A stretch of 64,000 nt of DNA from IMG/VR virus record IMGVR_UViG_3300042356_000801, positions 1 to 64,000 of that record; one strand, written 5' to 3'. The stretch is from a virus. Under the pieces are notes generated by a model. That model made no database searches. It was given only the letters and a program-made list of their open reading frames with translations, and was not told the origin of the DNA. Below, piece after piece: positions 21,901 to 29,609 of the stretch; within the stretch, counting starts at the first letter, position 1; the number at the start of each line of letters is the position of its first letter. A program made the position numbers and the translations under genes.

Positions 21901-24128
21901 CTGGCTCTAATTTGACTATTACCTATATTGGCGGCAGAAGCATTTCTGGCGGCCATATATTCAGCGTTGCTCATTCCCGCAGGTATTTGTCCTGTTGCTC
22001 GAAGCCCTGCAACGTCTGAAAGGTTTACTCTTTGTCCTAATGGAGTGTAGTTTCCTACGGCTCCAGCAGCAGCTCCGTGTGTTGGCGTACCGATGCCCGC
22101 TCCTGGTCCTGCGTGCGTCTGGTCGTACGCGGTAGACATTCTTACGTTATGTCTGTCCATGCTTCGGCCCATTCGGTAATCTCTAAAACGCCTAGCAATA
22201 GCACTGTTTGACCTTCTGTCATATCCACCGTGTCCTACGAAATCTGGTGGCGTACTGCTTCTTGCGCCAAACCTTGCCAACCCTCTTTCCCACGCCGCTG
22301 CGTATCCGGGTTGATTACCGCCCAGGTACCTTGCCTGACCTGGGGCACCTGCACCGCCACCCCCAGCAACCTGTCGTCCAGTTGACATTCTTGGGCTACC
22401 AGGAAGAGGAGCGCCAGGTGCTCCACCTGTGGCACCAGAAGACAATCTTCCTCCTGGAGCTTGTCCTGGTCCACCAAGATTTACGGTTCCAGCAGTTACG
22501 TTCATGGTCTGAGTATTTTTGGGAACCTGTGCCATTAGTCCGCCCTTGGTATTTTTCATTTGTCTAGCGATAAGACCCAAGGCCATCAGTCCACCGCCGC
22601 TGCCGCCAAACATTCCACCAATACTTCCAACCATAGAGTTGAGCATTTTGAATACTTCGGTAAGACCCCCAAGAACATCATTAAGGAAAGGCATTGCTTT
22701 CCTTCGAATATCTTCCATTGTTCTTAATAGATTAAAAAGCTGCTCTACAACTCCAGCAATTCTTTCTCCAAATTCTTCAAAAGTTGCTGACTGGTCTTGG
22801 GCATGGACGTTGAAATCTTTCATCATCCCAACAAATCCATCTTTTACCGCATTAAACACCGGTTTAAACATCGACTCAATGGCTCTAGCGCCATCTACAA
22901 ACGGTTTAAGTTGTTCTTTTGAAATCCTAAACCATCTAGCAAATTTTTCCCAACCATTGCCCATGTTTCTAAAAAAACCATCAGTCTTGGGTAGCCATTC
23001 TCTGGTTAGCTTTACAAAGAAGTTAGACACTTTTTCAAAAATACCAACAAGACCATCAAAAAAGTCACCTTTTCCAAACTCGCCTAAAGAACCGCTTACG
23101 CGAAGAAGGTCACTTCTTATAATCCTGAAGATTTTTTGCATTGCAATTTTTGCTGGTTCAAGAAACTGTTGACCAAAGTCTGCAAATTCACCTTTTATCT
23201 GAGTGAAGAAAGCTTTTGCTTGACCAATGAGGGTTGAGTTAACTGCCTCAAACTGCCCAGCAACGCCACCGGCTTTAGCAAGTTCACCAGACATGATGAG
23301 TTCTTTCATCTGTTTCTTGCTGGTTACTTTTGCTTTTTTAAGAGCTTGTTCCATTTGTGGGCCAAGAGCTTTTGCTGCTTCTTTAACCTTAGACATGCTT
23401 GTTTTTGAGTTATTAAGGGCTTCAATTAACGCGCCAACTTTGTCTGCTGCTGCTGCAGGGTCCTGTCCGGCTGCACCAAAGTCCATGAGGTTTTTCATCA
23501 ACCCACCGCTTTGTGCAATCTGCGAAGACTTCATGGACTTAGCCATTGCTGCGTAGGCTTTGTTCAGTGCAGCAACTCCAAGACCTGCTAGCTGAGAGTC
23601 AGCCTGAAGAGTTCTCATTGCGTTGCGAACTTGGTTTGTTCCGGTAAGGAACTCTCCAGCTCCGCCCTTTGTAAACGCATACATTGCTGCTTGCTGCTCA
23701 CGAATAGCGGCAGCTGCGGTTCCGAGTGCTACTGCTGCGCTGGCGGCCGCGCCGGCCATAGCAGTCATTCCCCATGAATAGGCTTTATGTAGCCATTTTC
23801 CTGCGACAAAAAGAGCGTGAACGCTCATTAGTGAGACAGAAAGAAGAGCAAAGTTAGCAATTGCCCCCTTTATTGCTAGTCCAAGAAATTTTGACAGGCC
23901 CATTCCTGCCGCTTTTACGCCTTTATCAAAGCTGTCAAAAGACCTTTTTGCTTTTAATACGCTAGTACCAAGTGAATTTGTGCTGGCAGCTGCGGCTTTT
24001 TGTCCAGACGAAAGTCTGCGTGATTTAGCGTCAAGCCTATCAAGAGCTTTGTCAAGGGTCTTTACTTCCAGAGCGCCCTGAGCGGCACCCTTTACCTCAA
24101 TATTGACTGTACCTTCAGCCCTGGCCAC
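18999..24128 (-). CDS. Tail tape measure protein with M15-like peptidase motif
   Basis: A 1,709-residue protein with GTG start. The N-terminal third is helical and hydrophobic with long coiled-coil stretches. The middle is low-complexity (Gly/Ala/Pro/Arg). Gly/Ala-rich hydrophobic stretches near residues 920-1010 could be membrane-seeking. Near the C-terminus, SDHVTGRAIDI and RHLHAVPG give the H/D and H pattern of M15 peptidases (VanY/endolysin type), which cleave cell-wall peptide bonds, so it probably opens peptidoglycan during DNA entry. Two exact copies of R-L-S-S-G occur (24003-24017, residues 38-42; and 22434-22448), the same pentapeptide that punctuates the two giant head-side proteins. 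Length fits a tail of about 250 nm if the usual 1.5 Å per residue applies. Confidence 0.88.
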   Translation of the reverse strand: MARAEGTVNIEVKGAAQGALEVKTLDKALDRLDAKSRRLSSGQKAAAASTNSLGTSVLKAKRSFDSFDKGVKAAGMGLSKFLGLAIKGAIANFALLSVSLMSVHALFVAGKWLHKAYSWGMTAMAGAAASAAVALGTAAAAIREQQAAMYAFTKGGAGEFLTGTNQVRNAMRTLQADSQLAGLGVAALNKAYAAMAKSMKSSQIAQSGGLMKNLMDFGAAGQDPAAAADKVGALIEALNNSKTSMSKVKEAAKALGPQMEQALKKAKVTSKKQMKELIMSGELAKAGGVAGQFEAVNSTLIGQAKAFFTQIKGEFADFGQQFLEPAKIAMQKIFRIIRSDLLRVSGSLGEFGKGDFFDGLVGIFEKVSNFFVKLTREWLPKTDGFFRNMGNGWEKFARWFRISKEQLKPFVDGARAIESMFKPVFNAVKDGFVGMMKDFNVHAQDQSATFEEFGERIAGVVEQLFNLLRTMEDIRRKAMPFLNDVLGGLTEVFKMLNSMVGSIGGMFGGSGGGLMALGLIARQMKNTKGGLMAQVPKNTQTMNVTAGTVNLGGPGQAPGGRLSSGATGGAPGAPLPGSPRMSTGRQVAGGGGAGAPGQARYLGGNQPGYAAAWERGLARFGARSSTPPDFVGHGGYDRRSNSAIARRFRDYRMGRSMDRHNVRMSTAYDQTHAGPGAGIGTPTHGAAAGAVGNYTPLGQRVNLSDVAGLRATGQIPAGMSNAEYMAARNASAANIGNSQIRARDEQIRRNGGGWNVGRTPRARYQNGNLVRQFGAGVRGFGSRGVTSTRGMFGNIMNAANSQVDEKAGFLQSSITGRQMGIERLHGPTGAIEVLHPKTGNVVAGLDQQSGKFKGATFRNSGFGLKRKLMAHNMRQTRSSRLGSAVLGNAEKGIGGMNNSMGAKMAVGMGMGMLSQKMAPEAQGAMALGGMVGQFNPLAGLAVGFGGAALKSRTAKGGAATGAMAGAAIGTMIAPGVGTAVGAALGAITGALAGWYGGMKQRAKEAKAAVNSFLDAVSFAEFKKAGIQLKRNEEAAARGESLAGRSGALENVASATAEKYRNVGARFKGIDMDFQKRNDQKALNFSQSGKTGTKGWLGALTGQSRWGRRLNPLGWLTSAAGGVTRGVSQLMGGLGNIPGMDTVSKVPGLGFLGGNNAINDDQKKALDQIELLRKDPAFKGMISDDEYKAIKASPTKGLTEIGKKLPERIEAATMVGDQSTKRMEMLKKMSGKSGAELELLAKKMGVNLYDSTMRMSDMVEKLGLNMVRTTEEMKNLNIDSFVKGISDGFDEAIKAAKAPEIYDERGRQVFDVVKGGGSTASVLEALKGFQESSASMGKGAIDSFYGQKEQIGTAADPGKLFGPGGAWAKMDPAKFFTPAVVKALAAQDASTEKGFIGGASEQITGMLANSGMMGNTSQLSAVIGSMDAPNREKFLKDVESGTFNITDPFANKTDEESKKIYEAKGFGSKEEYMQNVLSDKFDAYGATQKNFEIGSIDKDTNAVADKMSTASDTFKTAVENFNDNMANYFTDSTGKPEWWSKDAMKEIMKDDTNTPRGGVVGDTTSSRLSQTMARHNSINGSIAGKRSITSSYRTYGLGSLNSDHVTGRAIDIVGQNLGSYAVATRNAGGFAEFHGSGRGRHLHAVPGAGAIGDTLTPASNQMGVPTSATVSSGTNSFTFHINGGQNNPEEIANMVMAKIKNTEQRVRERT

Positions 24129-24152
24129 GCTTAGACCTCACACGCTCATTTA

Positions 24153-24170
24153 CGATTTTTGGGAAAATCG
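24153..24170. repeat. Hairpin between chaperone and tape measure genes
   Basis: A perfect 7-bp inverted repeat (CGATTTT / AAAATCG) with a 4-nt loop. It can be extended by outer arms (CACGCTCA / TGAGTG). It lies in the 66-nt gap between the chaperone extension stop and the tape measure GTG. It could tune tape measure translation or protect the messenger; it lacks a T-run on the minus strand, so it is not a standard terminator. Confidence 0.5.
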
Positions 24171-24194
24171 CGTGAGTGTAGGAACAAATCTGGC

Positions 24195-24898
24195 TTATTG
24201 CCTAGATTTGCGTTCCTGCTCTTCGCGGTCGTTACTTATTACTTTAGCACAAGCAAGCCTTATTAGCCATTCAGTTTCTGTTGAATCTAAAAGTCTTACT
24301 GGGTCTGTCCCGAACAGTTCGCCTAATCTTGCTGCCGAGATGACTAAAGGGTCTTCAACTAGTTCGTCGAAGACCCCTTCGTAGGGTCTTCAACGTCCAC
24401 CGAATCAGAGTATCCAGCAGCGTCAAGAATCGAGAGGGCAGCAGCCTCAATATGAGGGTCAACTCCAAAGAATTCCTTAACACAGTCAGGAAGTGGGCGA
24501 GTTGTGTTTGTCATCTCAAGAATGACTGGAGAAGCAAATGTCAGCTCATTGCCAGCATCATCGAATACTTCTTCGTCGTCAAACAAGATACCGATAGTGG
24601 TGTGGCCAATAACTGAACAAGCAAAACGTGTTCCATCCATACCATTACGGGTATCTTCACCAGCTTGCTTACGCCAGTTTTTCATTTGGTTCTGGGTAAT
24701 GTTCGGGCTAATCTTGATTTTTACACCAGGGCGTTCAGGAACAGGGATTAGAACAACCGAGCGTTCAACCTTGCGCTTGACAATGCCCGTAAGCTTTTGA
24801 AGCGGTGTCTCTTCTGCAGCAACAGCAGCCTTGACTTGCTTTGCTTTAGGGGAAGAATCTTCTGTGGATGTTGTATAGAGTTCAGAGTTTTCTGTCAT
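24195..24898 (-). CDS. Tail assembly chaperone, frameshifted long form
   Basis: The 0-frame chaperone stops at 24359, but the -1 frame stays open for 59 more codons to a TAA at 24195. It encodes a clearly protein-like sequence (VFDELVEDPLVISAARLGEL, then FGTDPVRLLD, TEWLIRLACAKVIS). The combined product is about 234 residues. Two products from one start, with the long one made by -1 frameshifting, are the hallmark of gpG/gpGT-type tail chaperones. They coat the tape measure during tail assembly. The gene lies directly upstream of the tape measure gene, the canonical place. The shift must occur between 24388 (a -1 frame stop) and 24359 (the 0-frame stop). A GGGG run at 24374-24377 (codon GGG re-pairs with GGG after a one-base slip) is the best candidate. 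Confidence 0.8.
24347..24391 (-). promoter_or_regulatory. Programmed -1 frameshift region with competing hairpins
   Basis: On the minus strand, the octamer GAAGACCC (24391-24384) can pair with GGGTCTTC (24376-24369), an 8-bp stem with a 7-nt loop. A second copy, GAAGACCCTT (24356-24347), can pair with the same AAGGGGTCTTC segment (24379-24369), giving a second, mutually exclusive stem. The slip-prone GGGG is inside the shared arm, and the 0-frame TAG is in the loop of the second stem. The alternative pairing is read from sequence. Its role in setting frameshift efficiency is inferred. Confidence 0.6.
24359..24898 (-). CDS. Tail assembly chaperone, short form
   Basis: The 179-residue unshifted product. 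It is an acidic soluble protein with a beta-rich centre (VVLIPVPERPGVKIKISPNI) and a helical C-terminus (DPHIEAAALSILDAAG), as expected for gpG-type chaperones. It sits after the tail tube gene and before the tape measure gene. The Gly-Ser-Ser-Thr-Asn ending is encoded past the presumed slip site. Confidence 0.75.
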   Translation of the reverse strand: MTENSELYTTSTEDSSPKAKQVKAAVAAEETPLQKLTGIVKRKVERSVVLIPVPERPGVKIKISPNITQNQMKNWRKQAGEDTRNGMDGTRFACSVIGHTTIGILFDDEEVFDDAGNELTFASPVILEMTNTTRPLPDCVKEFFGVDPHIEAAALSILDAAGYSDSVDVEDPTKGSSTN

Positions 24899-24914
24899 AA
24901 GAGAAAACCTAGCA

Positions 24915-24934
24915 CATCACGCATGCCCGTGATG
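24915..24934. repeat. Hairpin between tube and chaperone genes
   Basis: A perfect 7-bp stem (CATCACG / CGTGATG) with a 6-nt loop in the 57-nt gap after the tail tube gene. No T-run follows on the minus strand. It may attenuate transcription or stabilise the tube transcript 3' end, keeping chaperone levels below those of the abundant tube protein. Confidence 0.45.
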
Positions 24935-24955
24935 GAACTCAGAAGAGAAGATTTA

Positions 24956-25435
24956 TCAACCAGCTGCGCCAGCACCGGACTCAACGTCCGAGATGGCAAA
25001 TGTTAGCGAGAAAGTCGCAGGAGCACCAGAAGATGAGTCACCGTCTGGCTCTGTGATGCCAACCAAAAGGGCCTTTGAGTACACACGGTCCGTGCCTGGA
25101 ACCTTGAGGTCGCAGTCAAAGGTCTCGATTGTGATGTCGTACGAAGCACGGCCAACCAATGGGCGGAGTGTTGCAATCTTTTCTGCAATTCCGGTAGGGC
25201 CGTCTGCTTGGTTTCTGTCGTCATCATAGTGAGCGGTCAGCGTAATGTCGCCAACTTCAGATGGTGCACAGAGAACGGTAGGACGGAGCTTGCCGCCTTC
25301 GTAAATCTTTTCTACAGATGCAGTAATTTCTCCACCAGAAACCTGGGCAAAGTAAAAACCTGTCCACTTCGGGTGTTTGCCAGCATCAACCGGCACGACC
25401 GAGGCGAGTACTTGGCGCTGAGATACTTTTGACAT
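24956..25435 (-). CDS. Tail tube protein
   Basis: A 159-residue protein directly downstream of the sheath gene, the expected place and size for the inner tube subunit of a contractile tail. It contains WTGFYFAQVSGGEIT, DITLTAHYDDDRN and DITIETFDCDLK, with alternating beta strands typical of tube proteins. Strong ribosome-binding site: GAAGGA 7 nt before the ATG. The tube forms stacked hexamers inside the sheath and carries DNA at injection. Confidence 0.75.
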   Translation of the reverse strand: MSKVSQRQVLASVVPVDAGKHPKWTGFYFAQVSGGEITASVEKIYEGGKLRPTVLCAPSEVGDITLTAHYDDDRNQADGPTGIAEKIATLRPLVGRASYDITIETFDCDLKVPGTDRVYSKALLVGITEPDGDSSSGAPATFSLTFAISDVESGAGAAG

Positions 25436-25449
25436 GTTTATATCCTTCT

Positions 25450-26970
25450 TTAGACGACGCTAGCGGTTAGATTCGACTTGATAATGTCGACTTCAATTTT
25501 GTCGCCGACACTGCTGGTGCGAACACCAACTTTAGCCTTGACAGTACCGCCTGCTAGTTGGCTGACTGGGTTCAGATAGGAGTCGCAACGAACTGTGTAG
25601 CCACTGTCGACTTTCTTTCCGTTGACATCAAATGCTTGGAACAAAGCGCCTTCTTCGCGCAATGGAGCAAGAATTGCAATCAATCGTGATGTAATTGCAG
25701 AGAAGATGGTGTCACGTCCGTCGATTACACCGAAGACAAGGTCTTCGAGAGACCGCTGAGAAGCAACAACGATGTGGTTGATGATTTCTTGGGTCGTGAT
25801 GTAGCGGAAGTTCTCAGTGTCAATTGACAATGAACGAGCACCGTAGATTCTTACAGAGTTTTGAATGATTCTAATTGAGTTGACTTGCTCGTCATCCAAT
25901 TGGTCACCAGATGTCTTGTTGATATCAAGAGCAGTACCTGTAACGAATCTTGCTGTAGAGATAAGACCAGCGGCTGGAACATGTGCTCCACCTTGGTTGT
26001 GAGCCTGTGCACGCTTGGCGGCAACATAGCCGTCTGGCGGTATAAGCCTTGATACACCAGCAATCGTTGTTGGAACGTTAACCCACGGGAAGTACATAGC
26101 CGCATGCTCGGTTTCTGTGAGAACCTTAAGTTCTCCTGCCTTCGAGATTGCGTTAGCAACAGTATCGGCAGCGCCTCCGTGCAAGATAGCAATTCTATTA
26201 TTTGCATTTGCGTGAGCAATAAGAGCAGTAGAAACGTCCTGAGTGGCCTTTAGTGTGCCATCGTAGTCAGTAACTGGTCCACCAACGGAAAGGCGAGTTG
26301 CCGTTTCTGCGTCTGGGATTGAGACTGCACCGGTACCGAGCGAGTCGTTGAAGACTTCAAGGGCGTCAATTAGGGAGTCGTCATCAACCTGTGCAAGGTC
26401 GTCGTCTCCTGCTGAGAGGTTTGTTGCTACAAGAACTGCTGGCTTTGTTGTTGCGCCAACAACGGCTGTTGCCGTTACGTAGCGAGAAGCAACTGAGCTT
26501 AAGTTGATGCGACCAGCAGCTTGTGCCACAGAGGTTACGTTGCCCGTGCTGTACACAGGGTCACCTTGGTAAGAGATGATAACTGCAAAGGTTGTTCCTG
26601 TTGGCTGAGTAACAGTAACTTCAACATCTGAGCTCCATGCGCCTGCACCGTTTGCGTCAATTGTCAATACTGGGTCCTCGTCAGCATCTTCAAGAACGAG
26701 CGTTCCTGATTCTGCGTCAGCGCCGACAACTCTGGAGATATAAGCCTGAGTGCCGCCTTCTTCAAAGAAGGTTTCTACTGTTGGGTGGAGGTACGAATAC
26801 GAAACGTATCCGCCGAACATGTGTTCAAATTCTGCAAGGCTCTGAACTAAAACTGCTTCGCCAACAGCTCCTCGTTCTGCTAATCCGACAACAAAAAGCT
26901 GCGAAGATTCGCGCACTGTCGCGGAAGATGGGCCTGTTCTGACTGCTGTGGAGATTACTACGCCTGGCAT
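25450..26970 (-). CDS. Contractile tail sheath protein
   Basis: A 506-residue sheath protein. The N-terminus (MPGVVISTAVR ... SSQLFVVGLAERGAVGEAVLV, then EFEHMFGGY ... FFEEGGTQAYISRVVG) matches the conserved first domain of tail sheaths. The C-terminal part (INHIVVASQRSLEDLVFGVI, then LREEGALFQAFDVNG) matches the conserved sheath C-domain that contacts the tube. This gene shows that the phage is a myovirus. AGGAAGG lies 5 nt before the ATG. Confidence 0.92.
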   Translation of the reverse strand: MPGVVISTAVRTGPSSATVRESSQLFVVGLAERGAVGEAVLVQSLAEFEHMFGGYVSYSYLHPTVETFFEEGGTQAYISRVVGADAESGTLVLEDADEDPVLTIDANGAGAWSSDVEVTVTQPTGTTFAVIISYQGDPVYSTGNVTSVAQAAGRINLSSVASRYVTATAVVGATTKPAVLVATNLSAGDDDLAQVDDDSLIDALEVFNDSLGTGAVSIPDAETATRLSVGGPVTDYDGTLKATQDVSTALIAHANANNRIAILHGGAADTVANAISKAGELKVLTETEHAAMYFPWVNVPTTIAGVSRLIPPDGYVAAKRAQAHNQGGAHVPAAGLISTARFVTGTALDINKTSGDQLDDEQVNSIRIIQNSVRIYGARSLSIDTENFRYITTQEIINHIVVASQRSLEDLVFGVIDGRDTIFSAITSRLIAILAPLREEGALFQAFDVNGKKVDSGYTVRCDSYLNPVSQLAGGTVKAKVGVRTSSVGDKIEVDIIKSNLTASVV

Positions 26971-27019
26971 AAGACCTTCCTGTGGTTCGTGTTGAGTGAC
27001 AATGCCGCCAACGGTTTAT

Positions 27020-27025
27020 ATTGTA
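27020..27025 (-). promoter_or_regulatory. Candidate -10 hexamer for the sheath gene
   Basis: TACAAT on the minus strand, about 50 nt before the sheath ATG, in the 125-nt gap between the tail terminator gene and the sheath gene. The gap is A/T-rich and contains no ORF. No -35 at a good distance is seen, so this is only a suggestion. A separate promoter for sheath and tube would be expected from their high copy number. Confidence 0.25.
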
Positions 27026-27095
27026 CAGATGATTTCGTGTTGATTATTGCAACTGTTAAAAAGAATGCTGTATAAATAGAATACGACATAACAAG

Positions 27096-27716
27096 TTACA
27101 AAATAGGAAGTGGCGCGGATGAATCTCCACTGGCTTCTATTTCTAAATCAATGCTTGACACAACGCCGATTGGCTTGCGAGAAACTACCTCATCTATCTC
27201 CATATTGTAGGAAATATATGCCCCAGCCATAATTCTGTCGCCTTTAAGCAGTGTTAAATCGGAAAACTCTTCACGAATTGAACCTTCGTCAATCATTGCC
27301 CTAAAAGATGTTCTTTCGTCATAGGCCTTGAGGCATGGATAATCAAGAAGGGCCGACCTGAGAACGGTTGTTAACCTATCTCGCATTATCGTGCACTCTT
27401 CTGAGCCTTCTGTTTTTACCCAAACATAGGTGCGCATTGAGTATGAAACCCTATAAAGAGGGTCTGGGCCATCAAATCCAATACGGTTAAAAGCCGTAGA
27501 AGAGATAACTACAGTGATAACAAGCGGCCATGTATCGATAGCAAACGGTTCGTATGTTGTAAACCCCTCAGGGGTCGGAAGGGTTATGTCGTCAACATTC
27601 CAACCGTTACGGTAATCAATAATTCTTACAGGAACATCTTCTGAAAGGTAATTGTTTACATACTGCTTGGCAAACTGAGCGCCATGCATTAATGGATATC
27701 CAGGAACTGTAGGCAT
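27096..27716 (-). CDS. Probable tail terminator / sheath terminator protein
   Basis: A 206-residue protein just upstream of the sheath. It contains ITVVISSTAFNRIG, LYRVSYSMRTYVWVKT and a helix CTIMRDRLTTVLRSALLD, similar to tail terminator proteins of myophages (gp15/gpU-like). These cap the tube and sheath and bind the head connector. The identification rests mainly on gene order (connector, completion, this gene, sheath, tube). The ATG overlaps the previous stop (TAATG). Confidence 0.55.
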   Translation of the reverse strand: MPTVPGYPLMHGAQFAKQYVNNYLSEDVPVRIIDYRNGWNVDDITLPTPEGFTTYEPFAIDTWPLVITVVISSTAFNRIGFDGPDPLYRVSYSMRTYVWVKTEGSEECTIMRDRLTTVLRSALLDYPCLKAYDERTSFRAMIDEGSIREEFSDLTLLKGDRIMAGAYISYNMEIDEVVSRKPIGVVSSIDLEIEASGDSSAPLPIL

Positions 27717-28192
27717 TATGCTGTCAACCCTTCATTACCTTCAACAATGTAGTTTGCTAGTTTTTCTGCAAATTCACTGACAAAGGATTGCGGGATAAAA
27801 AGAATTTGGCGTTTTGGCATGTTTGGTGTTCCGGTCTGATGGAACGGAGCATATTTCACTCCAGTTCCAAACGTAGCACTTAGTTTGTTTATTTGGTTCA
27901 CAGAGGGGTCAGATAGCTCGGAGAGGCTTTTAAACAACTCTCCGCTACGGACAAGCGTTGGTCTCCCTGGGAGCTCCCTGGCCTTCCATGAGGCGTATTC
28001 AGCGTCAAGCGGGGACCATCCACCAACAGGAAGCCCCTGTGATGTGAAGTTTTCTGCAAATGTCTTCTTTAGGACCTGGTGTGCCCACCTAAAAACAGGC
28101 TTAGCATCGGTAATCCTGTCTTGGATGTCTGCAACCAAGTTCTGGACTTTTTCAATCCTGACCTCAATGTCTACTCTTACTGGTGCCGACAT
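27716..28192 (-). CDS. Tail completion protein, gpS / HK97 gp10-like
   Basis: A 158-residue protein with the family's signature order: a helical N-terminus, then LVRSGELFKSLSEL, then GTGVKYAPFHQTG and MPKRQILF. This YA.fHQ.G...PkR..L pattern is the hallmark of P2 gpS / virion morphogenesis proteins at the head-tail joint. It overlaps the terminator gene by one base and lies 2 nt after the connector gene. Confidence 0.8.
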   Translation of the reverse strand: MSAPVRVDIEVRIEKVQNLVADIQDRITDAKPVFRWAHQVLKKTFAENFTSQGLPVGGWSPLDAEYASWKARELPGRPTLVRSGELFKSLSELSDPSVNQINKLSATFGTGVKYAPFHQTGTPNMPKRQILFIPQSFVSEFAEKLANYIVEGNEGLTA

Positions 28193-28194
28193 TG

Positions 28195-28842
28195 TTATGC
28201 AATTCTTCTTCGGCTGTACTTCCTCAGAGACATAAGTTCAGTATCCAAAAATCCAGTCACCAGAGGTCCGACATTTCGCGTTGTTATGTCCTTGAGGCCA
28301 ACAACATCGTCATGCATGTTCTGCATCTCCCTGGAAGCCGCTCTTAGGATAAGAAGCTTAAACATTGGTATATTTGTACCATCCAGGCCTGCAGTGTAAG
28401 TAACTGTAATTACGTCACCATCAAGGGCGTAAAAGTAGTCAATACCAAACCTGCGCACAACATAGTCATGCTCAACAATGAGGGTTCTTGGTTCTCCGTT
28501 TAGCGGTTTTACTACTACTTCGGACACGTTTACAACAGGCGAATTGCGGAAATAGATAGTGCTTGGAGGGGTTGCCCATGTTGTGCTATCTACCATATTT
28601 GACTGGACAAACGAGTCCGTGTAGCTATGCGGTGGGGCCGACAAGAAGGTACCCATAGGAACGCCGTGGTATGTACCTTCTACAGTGTAATCTTCCTCGA
28701 ATTCCACCACCTCAATAGGTCGACCAAGATGAGCTTCCATCTCTGATTGGAGACCTGCAAGAATCATCTCGGCTGCATCCTGCTGACGCAAGGACAGCTT
28801 TATGTCCATGTAGTTAATAAGGTCTGCTTGAGTTACTAGCAC
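28195..28842 (-). CDS. Head-tail connector / adaptor protein
   Basis: A 215-residue protein with GTG start and a strong GGAGG site 6-7 nt upstream. Helical N-terminus (LINYMDIKLSLRQQDAAEMI, LQSEMEAHLGRPI), then beta strands with TIYFRNSPVVNVSEVVVK and VITVTYTAGLDG, then a helix ending in a basic tail (LRKYSRRRIA). This is the layout of HK97 gp6 / SPP1 gp15 adaptors that dock under the portal. The gene position at the head of the tail operon agrees. Confidence 0.7.
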   Translation of the reverse strand: MLVTQADLINYMDIKLSLRQQDAAEMILAGLQSEMEAHLGRPIEVVEFEEDYTVEGTYHGVPMGTFLSAPPHSYTDSFVQSNMVDSTTWATPPSTIYFRNSPVVNVSEVVVKPLNGEPRTLIVEHDYVVRRFGIDYFYALDGDVITVTYTAGLDGTNIPMFKLLILRAASREMQNMHDDVVGLKDITTRNVGPLVTGFLDTELMSLRKYSRRRIA

Positions 28843-28883
28843 TTGATACCTCCACTAGGCGTTAATCAGTCATAAAGACCGAT

Positions 28884-29528
28884 TTAGCGCCTCTTCTTTG
28901 GTGTGGCTTTCTTTGCTGGAGCCTTCTTGGCGGGAGCTTTCTTTGCAGCAGCCTTCTTGGCGGGAGCAGCCTTCTTCGCTGGAGCAGCCTTCTTAGTTGG
29001 CGTAGCCTTCTTTGCTGCCGACTTTTGCTTTGCCTGCACTTTTTTAGCTTTAGATTTAGATGCTTTTCTGTTTGCTTCAGCAGCGGTTTTCTGCCTCTTT
29101 ACCTGCTTGAGAATGGCTGAGGATTTTGCCCTCTCTGTTGCCGACTTGTACAGAGCTTCGTTAATTGGGTTAGCGCGAGCCTTGTAGCCCTTTTTGCGAC
29201 CAATCTGCTGGCTGCCACGCGGAGAATTTGCAAGACCAAGCACTCCTTTGCCTTTAATCTTTTTGTTTGACTTTACGCCAAGGGCTCTAATTTCTGAAGG
29301 AGATAGATACCCTTGCAGTCTTGTAGATTCTTTTTGCAATTTTCTAGCATTGGCACGAGAACCAAAAATGTCTTTGATTGCTTGATTTAGCAAGTCTCTT
29401 TCTTTGATGAGAGCTGCTCTGGCCTTTTCACCCTTAGCCTTGTTGAGCTGGTTCTTGATTCGGCTTGCGTCGAGGAGTAGGGAGTCTGCGTCGTCCGTAA
29501 TGTCCGGGCCGTATCTTACTCTGGGCAT
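28884..29528 (-). CDS. Basic Lys/Ala/Pro-rich protein, histone H1-like tail
   Basis: A 214-residue, very basic protein; the ATG at 29528 is preferred over the TTG two codons upstream. The N-terminal two thirds are helical (SRIKNQLNKAKGEKARAALI). The C-terminal 60 residues are repeats of KKAAPAKKA and related units, as in eukaryotic histone H1 tails and actinobacterial nucleoid proteins such as HupB/Lsr2-associated factors. Nucleic-acid binding is very likely. Its place beside the connector genes suggests a virion or DNA-packaging-linked role, for example condensing or guiding DNA; that is inferred. Confidence 0.65.
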   Translation of the reverse strand: MPRVRYGPDITDDADSLLLDASRIKNQLNKAKGEKARAALIKERDLLNQAIKDIFGSRANARKLQKESTRLQGYLSPSEIRALGVKSNKKIKGKGVLGLANSPRGSQQIGRKKGYKARANPINEALYKSATERAKSSAILKQVKRQKTAAEANRKASKSKAKKVQAKQKSAAKKATPTKKAAPAKKAAPAKKAAAKKAPAKKAPAKKATPKKRR

Positions 29529-29609
29529 AATCAACCAACTTCTTTGAGAAACATTTTAAAGAAGTTTACCATATGGCGCTAATTCGGAATTAAATACCCG
29601 CGCCAAAAA

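Noticed and set aside
20126-23556. Several plus-strand ORFs opposite the tape measure gene
   Set aside because: They are shadows of a 1,709-codon minus-strand gene with strong family features.
24103-24384. A plus-strand ORF across the chaperone/tape measure junction
   Set aside because: It is the reverse-strand shadow of the -1 frame extension; the minus-strand sequence is the protein-like one.
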